NCBI GenBank assembly: GCA_026419785.1
Contig: JAODTK010005916.1
Span: forward strand, 132,052-196,051
Source of the DNA: Sclerodactyla briareus
Lineage: Eukaryota; Echinodermata; Holothuroidea; Dendrochirotida; Sclerodactylidae
DNA length: 64,000 nt
Reading direction: 5' to 3'
Shown here: positions 11,988 to 22,470 of the stretch, one piece after another
Position numbering within the stretch: position 1 is the stretch's first letter
Layout: each line of letters begins with the position of its first letter
Translations under genes and position numbers: made by a program
Notes under the pieces: generated by a model
Seen by the model: only the letters and a program-made list of their open reading frames with translations
The model's database searches: none
Told to the model about the DNA's origin: nothing

Positions 11988-12079
11988 CGAAGTCGCCCGC
12001 TGTTGATTCGGATGCCATCAACGTAAACAAAAGACTAGACAATACGTCAAAGAAGTAGGACAGAGAGCAATGGCTACAT
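11988..12079 (-). CDS. Receptor gene A, exon 1: signal peptide
   Basis: First coding exon by comparison with copy B. The minus strand encodes a hydrophobic stretch, FDVLSSLLFTLMASESTAGDFG, in part corresponding to B's signal peptide, and ends at donor GTAAGT (11982-11987). Joining GGC GAC TTC G to AT CCC GGT GAT at 7717 restores the same phase-1 junction as in copy B (GDF-DPGD against GDS-DPGD). The ATG matched to B's start is at 12077-12079, but here it is followed at once by TAG, so the start is broken or the sequence has an indel. This part of the call is weaker than that for copy B. Confidence 0.55.
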
Positions 12080-12985
12080 CTGATCCCAGTCGCACCATAA
12101 CATTTATGTTTACTCGAATTGTAGTCCTGTGTACAAACGGAAACCGACAGGCTCATAGATAGAAGTATTACGTAAGCCCTTGGACTCAGATTTCGTGGGT
12201 ATAGTCTAGTCGGATCGAAATGCAAATGACGGACGAACACCTTGTTCGCCTTCAAGATGTCACAATCTCCTCTATTTCTATGAAGCGATCAGTTTACTGA
12301 TTAGATCCCATGCCTATGTTCATTTGGTTACAATGTCAGTGTAACGTCCGCGTAAGATCGTTTAGTACAGTATTACGTTGAAGGGACTCAATCCTGTCTG
12401 TAAGTATGAAAACACCTGAGGTGAAACTGGACTTAGGCTTATGACAGTATGAGTACTCCGACAGTCCGGCACAGGCTCCTTTTTTGGAAATCCACTGTTT
12501 CCTCTCTGGAGCAAGAGGGAAAAACAATAATTCGCCGGGATTTGTTTTGGTGTCCAGCAGACGGCGGTGGAGAGAATGCGGGGGAGGGAATACGCCGCGT
12601 CGCCAAGAAAATGTAACGGGACGTGAAGGCACGCACGTCAAGCGGAAGGAAAGAAAATAGTCATATGAAGGCTATGGGGGATAGGCCTACAATGCGACCG
12701 TGACCGGTCTTTGAACTAACGGCTGGGACTGCACTCTCTAACACCAGGGGTAGCTGTTTTTGATCAAAAAATTACAAAGTTACATCGATGATAGACTATC
12801 AACTCAGCTGTGTGTTTTAGTGGCTTAGGGAAAACTGCGATCATCAGTATGTAAACTAATTCGGACATTTGTTGGTGGGCAGAGGGCGGAAACAGGGGGG
12901 TGTGCGGGTCTAACGCGGGAACGCCAAAAAGACAGTCGGTGAGCGCCATAAACCGAAACAATGAGGCCTGATGTGGACAAACCCG
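12080..12985 (-). promoter_or_regulatory. 5' flank of receptor gene A (conserved with B)
   Basis: About 900 bp upstream of exon 1 aligns with block B (51654-52117, then 56495-56860 beyond the inserted element). Shared stretches include CCTCTCTGGAGCAA (12511/52082) and GATGATAGACTAT (12787/56628). It presumably holds 5' UTR and promoter, but I see no TATA box placed convincingly. B's 4.4-kb element sits in the interval corresponding to about 12550-12615. Confidence 0.35.
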
Positions 12986-13026
12986 AGAATGCCAGAGTGC
13001 CCACCCAGGCCTGCGGAGGGGGGGTG

Positions 13027-13050
13027 CTGGGGGTGCTGCAGCACCCCCAG
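13027..13050. repeat. 24-bp perfect palindrome
   Basis: A G-rich arm ending GGTGCTG meets its exact reverse complement CAGCACC with no spacer. It sits in a GGGGGTGCTG-rich patch and can form a cruciform or hairpin. It may be one end of a degenerate repeat, since GTGCGGAGCACCCC and CCAGCACCC follow within 70 bp. Confidence 0.8.
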
Positions 13051-13059
13051 ATTTTTCTG

Positions 13060-14044
13060 ACTGGGTGCGGAGCACCCCTACAGATTTCAGGTCATTGGCC
13101 AGCACCCTTGTCGATTTTGAGCTTAAAGCTGTCTCATGGAACATATTTGCAAGAACGAAATTGGTATCCGGTTTTCCGCCATCGCTGGCATGGTAAGTTG
13201 TTATTCAGTTACATGATGCAAACTCATTATTATTATTAGATTGTTGATAATTTTTAATTGAGAAGGCCGAAATGCCAAAAACAAAAGAGAAAAAATCGCC
13301 CGATGCGCGCGGTGTATCCTATCTTTTCCGGTAAATGTATAATAAAGGGGGCCACCACGTGTGTCTGTAAAATAACGTTGTAGATTTGGCAAATATGATT
13401 TTTGTTCCATCGTTCTGTTTCATGTTGCACCCCCCCCCCTCCCCCTTCCCCACTACAACAATGCCGGAATCCAAACTGCGATTTTGTTAACACTGCAACA
13501 TCAGTTTAGTCTACTTCTGATCCTCATTCAGTTATCGGGGGTTTTTGTTTTCCCAGGATTTGGCTTTGCCAGCTGACGTTGCTGTTGTTAATAGTGGATG
13601 AAAGCTATATGTAACGAAAAACAGCAGGGCAGGGATCGTGCACATTAGTATGGAGGTTTACGTGATTGACGTATGGAACTATACAGGCGCGGATGCGGGG
13701 CCGAAACAATTCTGGGATATGTGAAATTTGGACGAAAAATTTTGAGCTGATACTAATCTGAAAAGTGACCAAATTGTTGCGACTGGCCTCAATTCCTTTC
13801 ACAAATGCCCCCGCGAAACAATGCACACATTTTCCATGACAGTGAGTTTAGAGCAGCCTCCACCAATTGGAAGGGTCCTCGATGGAATAGCTCTAAGCCA
13901 TGGCTTTGGTAGGAATGGACAACATGATGAAGAAGGAAGGATTAACATCGAATCAGGTTTTCGGAAATTTACTGTCAATTTCAGTAATGCATACTGCATA
14001 AGTCGCGGGAACGTGCCGCGTCCTGCAAATCGCGGGGGGGGGGG
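13060..14044. other. No gene seen
   Basis: Unassigned sequence with a short ATT run (13223-13238), a C-rich tract at 13430-13450 and a run of about 19 G at 14033-14051. Open frames here are short and overlap on both strands without a domain. Confidence 0.4.
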
Positions 14045-14520
14045 GGGGGGGGTCTGTAAGACGATTTCTTGTACGGTACGCGTCAACAATTGGTGGCGCG
14101 AATTGTAATGAATAAACTTAGATCAGTTCCTTCAAGAGTGTTTTCTCGAGATCACATTTCAGAAATTTATTGGAATTTGGGGATGTTGCTTACTGCCATC
14201 AAACATTGGCCAGCCCACCGTTTCGGGCGATCTGGGGGATTCATAAGGCTCAAAATTTCGTGTACCTATTACGAGCCCACTGTGCTGGCCCAAATTGTAA
14301 GGATTACACATCAATAGTTCTTCAAGAAAGTTTCTTGAATACAAATTTCTGGAAATTTTGACGATTTAGAGACGCTGCTCACTGCCATTACCAGGCCGGG
14401 AATGGCCGTTCCTGCAATTTGATGGGTCTTTAAAACGAAAATTTCCTTGTACCTACGCGTCCACGAGGTGGCGGCATGCTGGCCCGATGTAAGGAATAAA
14501 CGCATCAGTTTCTTCAAGAA
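14045..14520 (+). repeat. Tandem array of ~190-bp units, left part
   Basis: Units start near 14052, 14240 and 14428. Each has CTGTAAGACGATTTCTTGTA-like sequence, then TACGCGTC, CAANTGGTGGCG-like sequence, GTAAGGAATAAAC, TTCTTCAAGAA, GAATACAAATTTCTGGAAAT and TTACTGCCAT. The third unit is interrupted after TTCTTCAAGAAC by a LINE and resumes at about 15430. The units contain the GGTGGCG core of the dispersed BR1 repeat, so the array may be a locally amplified form of that family. Confidence 0.65.
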
Positions 14521-15424
14521 CTTAGATTATTTGCCGATGACTGTGTGTTGTACAGAGAACTTCATAAACATAGTGATACCAACCCTCCAAGAGGACCTTA
14601 ACACGCTAGTAAGCTGGCGAAATAAATGGCAGATGAGCTTCAATGCTAAAAAGTGTTTTGTATGCGTCTTACCCATGCTAGAAATGCCAAGATCATGTGG
14701 CTATAAGCTACAGGAATTCCGTCTGCCACGAGACAATGAGCCACTCCTACTTGGGTGTTTCCGAAAGTAACTTTTTTGGAAGATCAGTAAACCAAATCGC
14801 TGCCACGGCGAATCACACGCTTGCTTTTGTTATGAGGTATCTCCCCATTGCCCAAAAGGCGTCAAGGAGTCCGCCTATCTGCGATTAAGACCTTAGTGCG
14901 GCCCCCTACTGAATATTCCCGAGGTGTGGGACCCTCATACTGCAAATCAATTAATACCCTGAATCGTCAACTAGGGCTGATAGATTGCTTGAACGAATTA
15001 AATCTAGGTCCCCCGGGGTCGTTGCCAATATGATGAAGGAGTTGGACTGGCGCTTCTTGCAAAACAGGCGGTCTGTTCGAGGGCTCCCTATTTTTTATAA
15101 GGCAATCAATGGTCACCTTTGGATTCCCATCAGTGCCATCACGTCACCTGTTAATCGACCCTCTCGGCACACCAACACTAGAACTCGTTCACACTAGCAG
15201 CAAATAAAGACTGTTATAAGTTTTCCTTCTTCCAGAGAACGTTCAGAGATTGGAACAATCTACCTGAAGCTATCGTGAACATCAACGATAGATAAAAAGC
15301 TCAAGCGGCAGTCAGAGTTCATCTCGCGGCCAATCATGATTAATGTTTTTTTTACACGCTGCACAACCTATTGCCTGACCGCTTGGTTCCACCGGGACGT
15401 TGGCCTGTATCCCCCTCAGATCAA
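14521..15424 (+). mobile_element. 5'-truncated LINE inserted in the tandem array
   Basis: The fragment begins at LFADDCVLYREL, the FADD form of the catalytic reverse transcriptase motif. It continues in broken frames with LQEDLNTLVSWRNKWQMSFN, then SYLGVSES (the usual SHAYLGV region), SAIKTLVRPPTEYS (KTLVRPVLEY region), DWRFLQNRRSVRGLPIFYKAINGH and SSRERSEIGTI-like remnants of the C-terminal FPRTIRDWNNLP region. It ends with a block containing GCACAACCTATTGCCTG and CCCCCTCAG. The array unit resumes directly after it, and CTTCAAGAAC on the left may be repeated as TCAAGAAGAAC on the right, a possible target duplication. Confidence 0.8.
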
Positions 15425-15764
15425 GAAGAACGTTCTAGAAATATAAATTCTGAAATTATTGCCAATTTTAGGGACATGTACTGCCAGACGGTCCGGGAAT
15501 GCGGTTTCCTTCAATCTTGGGAGGGGGGGTTCTGTAAAACAAAAAATTTTGCACCCTACGCGTCAACACCGACGTTGCCCGAATGTACGGAATAAGCATT
15601 GATCAGTTCTTCAAGAATGTTTCGTGAATAAAAATTCGGGAATTCATTAACGATTTTAGGGTTGCTGCATGCTTACTGCCCTTATGACCCAAGAAGTCCG
15701 TTTCCTGCAATCTGGGGTCTGTTAAAAACTGACAACAAACCATGGTGGCGCTCCGCTTCGATGG
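15425..15764 (+). repeat. Tandem array of ~190-bp units, right part, ending in BR1
   Basis: Continuation of the array split by the LINE: GTTCTAGAAATATAAATTC, then a G run, CTGTAAAACAAAAAATTTTG, TACGCGTCAACACC, GTACGGAATAAGC and TTCTTCAAGAATG. The last unit passes into CAATCTGGGGTCTG and CCATGGTGGCGCTCCGCTT (15700-15764), which is the BR1 repeat. This links the two families. Confidence 0.6.
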
Positions 15765-16735
15765 TGCTTACCCTCATAATTTCCCCGCAATATTCAACAC
15801 AGATCGCCGCCCCGATCTTATTACCAACTGACAGACAGTGAAAGTAATTATTATTCAAGAAGTGATAAAAATAGGAAAAGCAGGACATCCCTCCCCTTAT
15901 ACCTCACTGATCTGGCGGTCCATAATGGGGCCCCTGACGTTAACTTTTCCCCTACACCAAGAAACCTGGCATCACGCCGCTGTTCACTGTTATTGTGCTT
16001 TTGCTCGTGGGTCGCCCTTGCCTCGTGCTGCTAATGAACAGATTAGGTCCCGTAATGCGGGTACAATCAGGGTTTTTTTGTGTACTGTACGTCTAATTCG
16101 GGGATCAAGCTAATTCGCTTATGAAATAACTAAAAAAAAGTATAAAAAATTGCAAAAGAAAAAAAATCGGAAAAATGAAAATTACGAAAATAAGTTTTCC
16201 TGTAGGGGGTAGGTAGGGTGAGGTGTCTTTTTTTTTCAGGAAAGTCAGCACCCCCAGTATAAAAATCGTTCGCAGGGCATGGGCCCCCTCCCCACCATTT
16301 ACTCCCGAGAAACCTATCACTCGCGGGTAGCCGTGACCGAGCCAAAAGGCGGAGTCGGTCCCCCAAAAGTTCATACCCGGGAAAATGTGTTTTTAGTTTA
16401 TACACCTATACTTGGGGAAAAACATAACCTTTTTGGCTTCCTACCATGATAGTATAATATGCCACATGGTCGGGAGTCGGTCGTATATTTATAGATTGTT
16501 AACACAAAGACCGTTTATGTCGGACTTGTTTCACCAAGGTCGAAGAATAGAAACCATGTGTGTCAATTGGGTATTCATACTGAATGTGATTGGTTCAATA
16601 GAGGATAGCTGACCGTTGCATTATCCTGTGGTATCAAAAACAAGTAGCAAATCACAGGGTGGATTCATATATGTCAATTTGGGTTTCTCTGGCAAACTAA
16701 AGGGTGTACTGGTGAAAACGCTATCCTTATTATGG
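15765..16735. other. No gene seen
   Basis: Unassigned sequence with A/T-rich patches (16120-16200). The overlapping open frames on both strands at 16105-16405 lack a recognisable domain. Confidence 0.4.
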
Positions 16736-16832
16736 TGCGTGGTTCCGTATGTTTGTGCATTTGTGTGTGTATGGTTGTGTGTGTGCGTGTGTTTATGTGT
16801 GTGGCTGTGTATGTGTGTGTGTGTATGGCTCC
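16736..16832 (+). repeat. (GT)n-type microsatellite
   Basis: Imperfect TGTG/GTGT array. Both strands give spurious Cys/Val- or His/Thr-rich frames across it. Confidence 0.85.
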
Positions 16833-17620
16833 AGAAGAGCCACTATATAATGTATTGGTCCCTGCTTCAATGAACTCCCAAAACGTTGGCATAATTACGC
16901 AGCATTATTATTACGTATTGGCGCAGGATTTTACAATTCTCATCATAAAGAACGTTTTTTCTTTTCTAGCGTGCTGTAAAAGATGATGTGTGTATTAAAA
17001 GTCGATTGTGTTTATCCAGTGGACAGGACAAAGCCACTGCTCGAGAGGGGGCTTTGCGGAGTGATGCTTCATTATATCTAGTACGCTCTTGTGCAATCAC
17101 CTGCATCTCACCGGTTCGTGAATGATCATGTTGTTACCAATCACCCGACCACGTAAAAATGGTATCAGGCATGTGTAATACGTGACGTAAGCCTTTCCTG
17201 CGAACACGTGGGGGGAGCGGGGGGGGGTCTATTCTCTTCTACTCACATACATAATTCGTATTGTTGATTGTGAAGGTGCCAAGTCAGTCAGTCAGGTCAC
17301 TCACATCGTTCCGAAAAGGAAAACTGGCACAGTTGTATTTCTCTATGGTCGTCTTCCAGCTCGGACAAGGGAAGTTACTGTGTACAGAGATGTCAATCAT
17401 CGCCAGCCACACAGAGCACAGGTACACCAGAATACAAATCGATCGAGTTGCTCCACCTATTTGTTAATGAAAAATCGCAACTACTCTTGTTGGAGAATCA
17501 TCACCACTCAGCCAATGGGGTCATGTATCCCTTTCTCAATATGTCCCAGGTGACTGGTTATCATGTGCAACTGACCAATGATAGAGGCTTCGCTGTGGGC
17601 ACTCGTCTCGATTGGGTTTT
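16833..17620. other. No gene seen
   Basis: Unassigned. It contains a short G run near 17220-17227 and some overlapping short open frames (17261-17672) without a domain. Confidence 0.4.
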
Positions 17621-18840
17621 TTTTTTCGATTATTATTTTATTATTATTCTTATTATTATTAAACCATTGTAATATGGTCCACCGCAGGAAGTAGTAGTAC
17701 ACACTAAAATACAGCGAAAAAGCTATGCCACGGTAGGAGATACAATAATATACAACTGTAGTGAAGGCAAGTAAAAAAAATATATGTAGAAAAAATATCG
17801 TATCTTGAAAAAATGTGAAGGCATCAAAAATCTGTAAGAAGCCCTTTCGCAGTTGTAGAAAACACTACAAGAATAGATAGGTTTCAAGATGTTTTATAAA
17901 AGTAATTAAGGACTTGGCGCTACAGAAAAGTGAATGGTAGCTGATTCCCAGGTTTGCTGGCCATGAAGCTGAAAAGTCTATCGCCGCTGGGTTGTTGAAC
18001 CTGGGGATGACCAGTGACAGAGAGCTCCCAGCATGGTAGAACTCTGATGTGGATGTGAATAGATAAACAAGCCATTGAGGCATGGTGGTTGCTGGTCGTG
18101 GACATATTGGCCCGAACAAGGACATTGATTGACATGTCAGCGGTCGGCAGGGTAACCACCGAAGCTCACGTCTTTAGTAGAACAGGAGTGATGTGTGAAA
18201 GCGCGTGAGTCCTAGTGATGACACGTGCTTGCTGCAGTGAACTGGAGTCGCTGTAATTTTCTTTAAGGTAGCTCATGTGTGTGGCCGACGAGCAAGTACA
18301 ATAGTCCAAGGGGAGGGGTGACCATGCGTGAATAATGCTTTCGAAAATCAGTGGTCAAGAATGGGCGTATCCGGTTAATGTTACCAAGGCTAGCGTATCC
18401 AGATCGGCAGATGTTGTGACTGCTGAGCCATGCTGAGGGTGTGTCAAATGATACGGCTAGGACTCTTTGCTGTGACGTCTGTGTGATTACTGAGTCCCCA
18501 ATAGTTAAAGCGATGTTGTTGGCAATCTCTGCATTCTTCTGGAGGCGAAAATAACCGCTTCAGTTTGTTCATGTTCAAATTCAGGTTATAAGAAGCTCCA
18601 TTCCTCAATATCACGAAACAACGGGACGGGCAGGCAAATGCCTCCTTCTGGAAAGCTGGTCGAGGTGAGTTGAAGGACCACATATGATTGCGTTGTCGTC
18701 TGCATAAAATTGTATTGCAGGTTATACGGCGAAAATGTCTACAAGTGGTGGGGGTGTGGTGAATTGTGTATTGAGACTTTGGACCCAACACGGAGCCCCT
18801 AATGGCACCCTGCTTCACTCAGAGTGGGATTGTCCAATGG
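17620..18840 (-). mobile_element. Decayed LINE (Rex1/CR1-like) reverse transcriptase C-terminal half
   Basis: Minus-strand frames spell out a non-LTR polymerase in order. KQGAIRGSVLGP (near 18780-18817) corresponds to the usual QGVPQGSVLGP. FYADDNAII has its YADD at 18695-18706. ALTIGDSVITQ comes next, then YASLGNINRIRPFLTTDFES followed by IIHAW (the RxRPFL and LIHAF region). LSLVIPRF and SAKSLITFIKHLETYLFL mark the C-terminal end. Frameshifts separate these pieces. A TTATTATTC-type simple tail (17624-17664) marks the 3' end. The N-terminal part beyond 18840 is not recognisable, so the copy is 5'-truncated and inactive. Confidence 0.8.
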
Positions 18841-19227
18841 GACGGCTTCATTCCGACCTCATAGGTATGACATCGTCAGGACAGGCACCACCGTGATGCA
18901 AATCGGTCTGACAGTCTCTCAGCATAATTCCTGGTAGCGAGTATCAAATGAGGCAGACATAATTCTATAGAGTCTCAATGCACATACACGCCATCTGTCA
19001 ATGTCTGGAATGATGTCATTTTGCACTCGTCATAGCAATGCTTCTGTCTAGTGGAATGCGCCTTAGACTTAGGCCGAGGTGCAGTTCACGGAAGCCGCCA
19101 AGGACCAAGATGCTGATCCACGTGAAAATCAAGGGCGATCTAGCCCAACCTGAAGGGGGGGGGGGGCCAGTCGATCAGGGAGGGGAAGGGGGGCCTAGGA
19201 TTTTTTGGCCAACTATTCTGTGACTAT
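18841..19227. other. No gene seen
   Basis: Unassigned. It may include an unrecognisable upstream part of the minus-strand LINE. A run of G lies at 19155-19165. Confidence 0.35.
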
Positions 19228-19320
19228 TCTAAGGGGAGCGCCACCATCGGTTGGCCGGAGAGTTGTCGTCAGAAAATTTTGAAAAATAGAGCCTCTCAGA
19301 TCACCGGAAAAGGTTTTCCC
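19228..19320 (-). repeat. Dispersed repeat BR1, copy 3
   Basis: Reverse-oriented copy: TCTAAGGGGAGCGCCACCAT, then CGGTTGGCC, AGAAAATTTTGAAAAATAGAG and CTCAGATCACCGGAAA. The latter part matches the copy at 30033 (GGACGAAAAATTTTGAGG, CCCAGATGGCCGGAAA). Confidence 0.6.
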
Positions 19321-19379
19321 AGCTGCGCAAGGGCATTGGATAATGTATGATGTTATATTCAAAATCTACAACAATACTA

Positions 19380-19500
19380 TTATTCTATTATTATATTTTT
19401 AATGTGGGGGGGGGGGGTTATAATTTTTGGGGGGGGAGGCAAAGCCCCCCTACACCCCCCTCCGTAGATCCGCGCCTGCGCCAGATCTAAGGGAGCCGAT
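19380..19500. repeat. G/C-run-rich repeat fragment
   Basis: GGGGGGGGGGTTATAATTTTTGGGGG is followed by CAAAGCCCCCCTACACCCCC and TAGATCCGCGCCTG. A similar block is at 31370-31455. The end TAGATCCGCGCCTG resembles the reverse complement of the hAT-like CAGGGGCGGATCTAG terminus, and GGGGCGGATCTAGG itself occurs at about 19880. Confidence 0.4.
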
Positions 19501-19719
19501 TTATTTATTGTAGGTAAAATAAATGAACACAAAAATTAGTATCCAAGGCCAGGATGGGGACAAATTAGGATTTAAAACGCATCAGCTTGATCAACGAATG
19601 TTTGACGTTTGCACGATCAAGTGGGTTAAGTAGGCCCCTATGAGGTAAACAGGGATTAAACAGGCCAGTGAAAGACAGGTTAGAATGAAAACATGGCAAG
19701 TAGGACATATACAGGAATC

Positions 19720-19768
19720 GCGGTTTAGTATGGGAATAGTTCCTTATAGACATGCTTATCGTAGATGC
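19720..19768 (+). repeat. Direct repeat copy 1 (49 bp)
   Basis: CGGTTTAGTATGGGAATAGT continues with TCCTTATAGACATGCTTATC and GTAGATGCG. It is repeated at 20142-20193 with few changes. The interval between the copies holds a GGGGCGGATCTAGG motif and a reverse BR1 copy, so this is either a short duplication or flanks repeated around an insertion. Confidence 0.7.
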
Positions 19769-19955
19769 GATAAGTAGCTGTTCAATCTAGTAAGGTTGAA
19801 TATAGCTTTTCGATCTCGATCGCTGTCTGGCGAATATACGATACGGAAGCTATCTGAAATAGGTGACGGACAGTGTTCCGGGGCGGATCTAGGAATTTAG
19901 GTTAGAGGGGCGCAAACATATTTGACAGAGATGGGGTTCAGGATAACCTTTGCAC

Positions 19956-20000
19956 TATCTAAGCGGAGCGCCACCACCGGTTGGCCGTGCAGGGCTACAC
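19956..20000 (-). repeat. Dispersed repeat BR1, copy 4 (partial)
   Basis: TATCTAAGCGGAGCGCCACC followed by ACCGGTTGGCC, the reverse complement of the BR1 core. It lies between the two direct repeats. Confidence 0.6.
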
Positions 20001-20141
20001 ATGGGCGACGAAACCGGCGGGGGGGACGGGGGGCGGGGAATGTCCCCACAATATCGAGACGGACTACCTTTGACTTTGTGTGTCCACACACTTTTTAATG
20101 GCATGTCCCCCCCAATAGCGGAGACGAATCGGCCGCCAATG

Positions 20142-20193
20142 GCGGGTTTCGTGTTTGGATAGTTCCTTACAGACATACCTATCGTAGATGCGG
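20142..20193 (+). repeat. Direct repeat copy 2 (52 bp)
   Basis: GCGGGTTTCGTGTTTGGATA continues with GTTCCTTACAGACATACCTA and TCGTAGATGCGG. It is the partner of 19720-19768, about 422 bp away. Confidence 0.7.
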
Positions 20194-20824
20194 AGGCACG
20201 TCACTGTTGACACCTCGGGCGCGTAGCCTATACTTGCTATGCACTTTAACTTGTCTGACAATCACAATTTAGAGGATTCTGGATGCATTTCTGGGCCTAA
20301 AATAACAATACATTTCAATATACAAAAATCATTAAGGCAAAATAAAAATAATTTCATGTTAAGCGTCCCCGCCCGCCTCCATTTTTGGATTATTCCTTGA
20401 AAAGTTCTTTTTTTTTTTTTCATCATTCAGGCCCCCCCCCATAAACTTTTTTTGAAAGATTATTTTGAATGTCTAACTCCATGTCCATCAGTTTGCTCTT
20501 GACAGAGAAACATTTGCAGCATGTTTAGGTTAGTAGACCTGGAGAATCACCATAGATAAAAGGATAAAAGAGGCCTCCTCCTATGAGAAGGTCAAGTGGT
20601 CAAACCCTCTTTGAGACCGCTTCTTTTCCTCTTGTCAAACCTTTCCAAGGTAATTTCTCAGTTGCATTTTATTTAGAAATGGTATTAATTGATGCAATTT
20701 TGGTTATAATGGCAATTAGTATAGTTTTGAGCTACATGTGGGACACCAATTTAGTATAAACATCTTGATAGAAAAATTGTCGGTCGCCAAAAAAACAAAA
20801 AAAAACCCACAAAACTAAACGGTC

Positions 20825-21175
20825 CCTGACCTAGCAAGAACTAGTCCAGACATACCCAGTTGACTAGCAAATTCCTAGTCAGCATCCCATGACTAGTTTT
20901 TTAAAGTAGTCATCCTAGCAGGACTAGTTTATATGTTAGTCAATCCACAATGAACTAGTCGATCCTAGTCAAGCGATAATGAACTAGTCGCTGACTAGTT
21001 TAGACTAGTTTCGACCTTTTGAACTAGTATCTCACAAACGGTTACCATGTTCTTGACTATTTAGTGACTATTTTGGTACTGACTAACATTATCCTAGTCC
21101 AGCCACAGCAAGCCTACTACATCATGACTAGTGCCATCCTCGTCCAGAAATGAAATGACTAGCTACAATCTAGCT
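20825..21175. repeat. ACTAGT-rich array, left
   Basis: Nine ACTAGT palindromes occur in about 350 bp, with further CCTAGTC and GACTAGC variants at irregular spacing. Chance would give about one per 4 kb. The sequence between the motifs is not repeated, so this is not a simple tandem repeat. It looks like a cluster of binding-site-sized motifs next to a terminus. Confidence 0.75.
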
Positions 21176-22049
21176 AAACAGGGATTGCAACAAGCCATAA
21201 TATATTTTTAAACAACAAATATCACAAACCGAAATTGTTAATTCTAATAGATTTTATTACAAAAACACCAATATAAACTGATGCTGGCATCGTGGAAGCC
21301 TAAGAGCTACATGGGATTATCTTAAACAACAACATAAAACCTCTCCAATGATAATCAATGGAGATTTTCCAAATGCCAAATGGTTTTACATGTATTTAGA
21401 AGACAGAGTTATTTTGTCCACTATACAACACACCCACCATGATTTATGCTGAACGCAGCACCATGCAGAAAGTTAGAGATGAATAGGTCAATGAATCCGC
21501 TTCTTCTCGAAGTGTCTATACAGTGATGCATGCAGGTTAAAATGGAGCTCATTGAATTGAACCAGTAGACTGGAAATTTCCATCCAATTTTAAGGGACAC
21601 AATACAAAAATAGTCGCTGATGCTCAGAACACACAATAACCTAGGAAGCAATTATTTTGTTTAGTCCTAGCAAATCTAAAGCACTCTTTACAATAGCTTT
21701 GCACTGCTAATTTTTACCTGCTTGAATGGCTGTTTTCATGGCATCTGGAGGTGCCACCCAGGATCAGCAAGAATTTTGAAGCTGCAATAATCTGAACTGT
21801 TAGAAATGGATTCAGTTTGGCAAACAGCAGGCTGCGGGTCATTTCCATTGGCACTCAATTTGGGTGAATCTCGCAAACACCTCTTGCAACGAGTGACTCC
21901 ACTTCTTACCACTCATTCCCATTCCCACCTCTTGCTGTCCACTGACAGGGACTTCTGTTTGTTTGAAAGTAAATTCACGCAATCAATGCTACTCCAAGCT
22001 TCTTGCTGCCCAAAGAAAACAATGCTACGTCAAACTTCCAAGCTTAAAT

Positions 22050-22470
22050 ATTAGTATGGAATGTATTTAACGGTAGTCATAATAATACTTGACGAACATC
22101 GCAGATATTTAAACAGGGCTGATATAATAGCTGGATAATAATTGAATGCATATCAGTCCACACCGAAGTTCATAGGACTCCCCGTTATGGAGTTGTAGTA
22201 TTGAAGTTTGTGTAGTGTGAAGGCATGTGTATTGCACAAGATGAATAGCACCCGTCATTCAATAATATATTCATACTTGTACAACCCCCAAACCTTTCTT
22301 GTTTCCATTGTGACATTCAAACATCAATTTCACATCGAAAAGCATTCATTCTATGGAAGAGGCTTGCTGTAGTGGGTTGGTAGGTGTTGACAGTTCCCTT
22401 TGGTGAGAGAAAGACAACAGAACATCTGTAAATGTTGACTTATTCAACAAAAGAACAATCCATACATAAA
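22050..22470. repeat. Block repeated at about 35600-35980
   Basis: Shared anchors in order include GCTGATATAATAGCTG, TCAGTCCA, GAAGTTCATA(G/C)GACT, AATTTCAC(A/T)TCGAAAA, TCTATGG(A/G)AGAGG(C/A)TTGCTGTAGTGG, GAGA(A)AGACAACAG and ATTCAACA(A/G)AAGAA. Direction is the same. One copy is inside the candidate 9-kb unit and the other is outside it. No domain is recognisable in either. Confidence 0.65.

Larger units (their letters stand above)
3710..12985. repeat. Segmental duplication block A
   Basis: This block aligns in order and orientation with 43075-56865. Anchors include AGCAAAGCAGGACCTAGTC at 3763 (GGCAAAGCAGGACCTAGTC at 43131), the three receptor exons, TATTTGCAGATC at about 9987 (49698) and CATGGGTTGCTGGAT at about 10237 (50497). 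The right-hand match runs to about 12980 against 56860. Exons, introns and flanks all match, so this is a DNA-level duplication. Block A lacks the 4.4-kb element, the GATA array and the SINE found in block B. It has its own extras: a foldback at 10043, an internal repeat at 8654/9444, and about 0.8 kb with a poly-A run at 10990-11810. Confidence 0.85.

Noticed and set aside
14045-15764. CRISPR-like repeat array
   Set aside because: Units of about 190 bp diverge along their length with no short identical repeats and unique spacers; the genome is eukaryotic.
21720-22030. Minus-strand RCKRCL-containing segment that might be a P-element/THAP-type transposase piece
   Set aside because: Stops in the frame and only a short C-x-x-C word in support.
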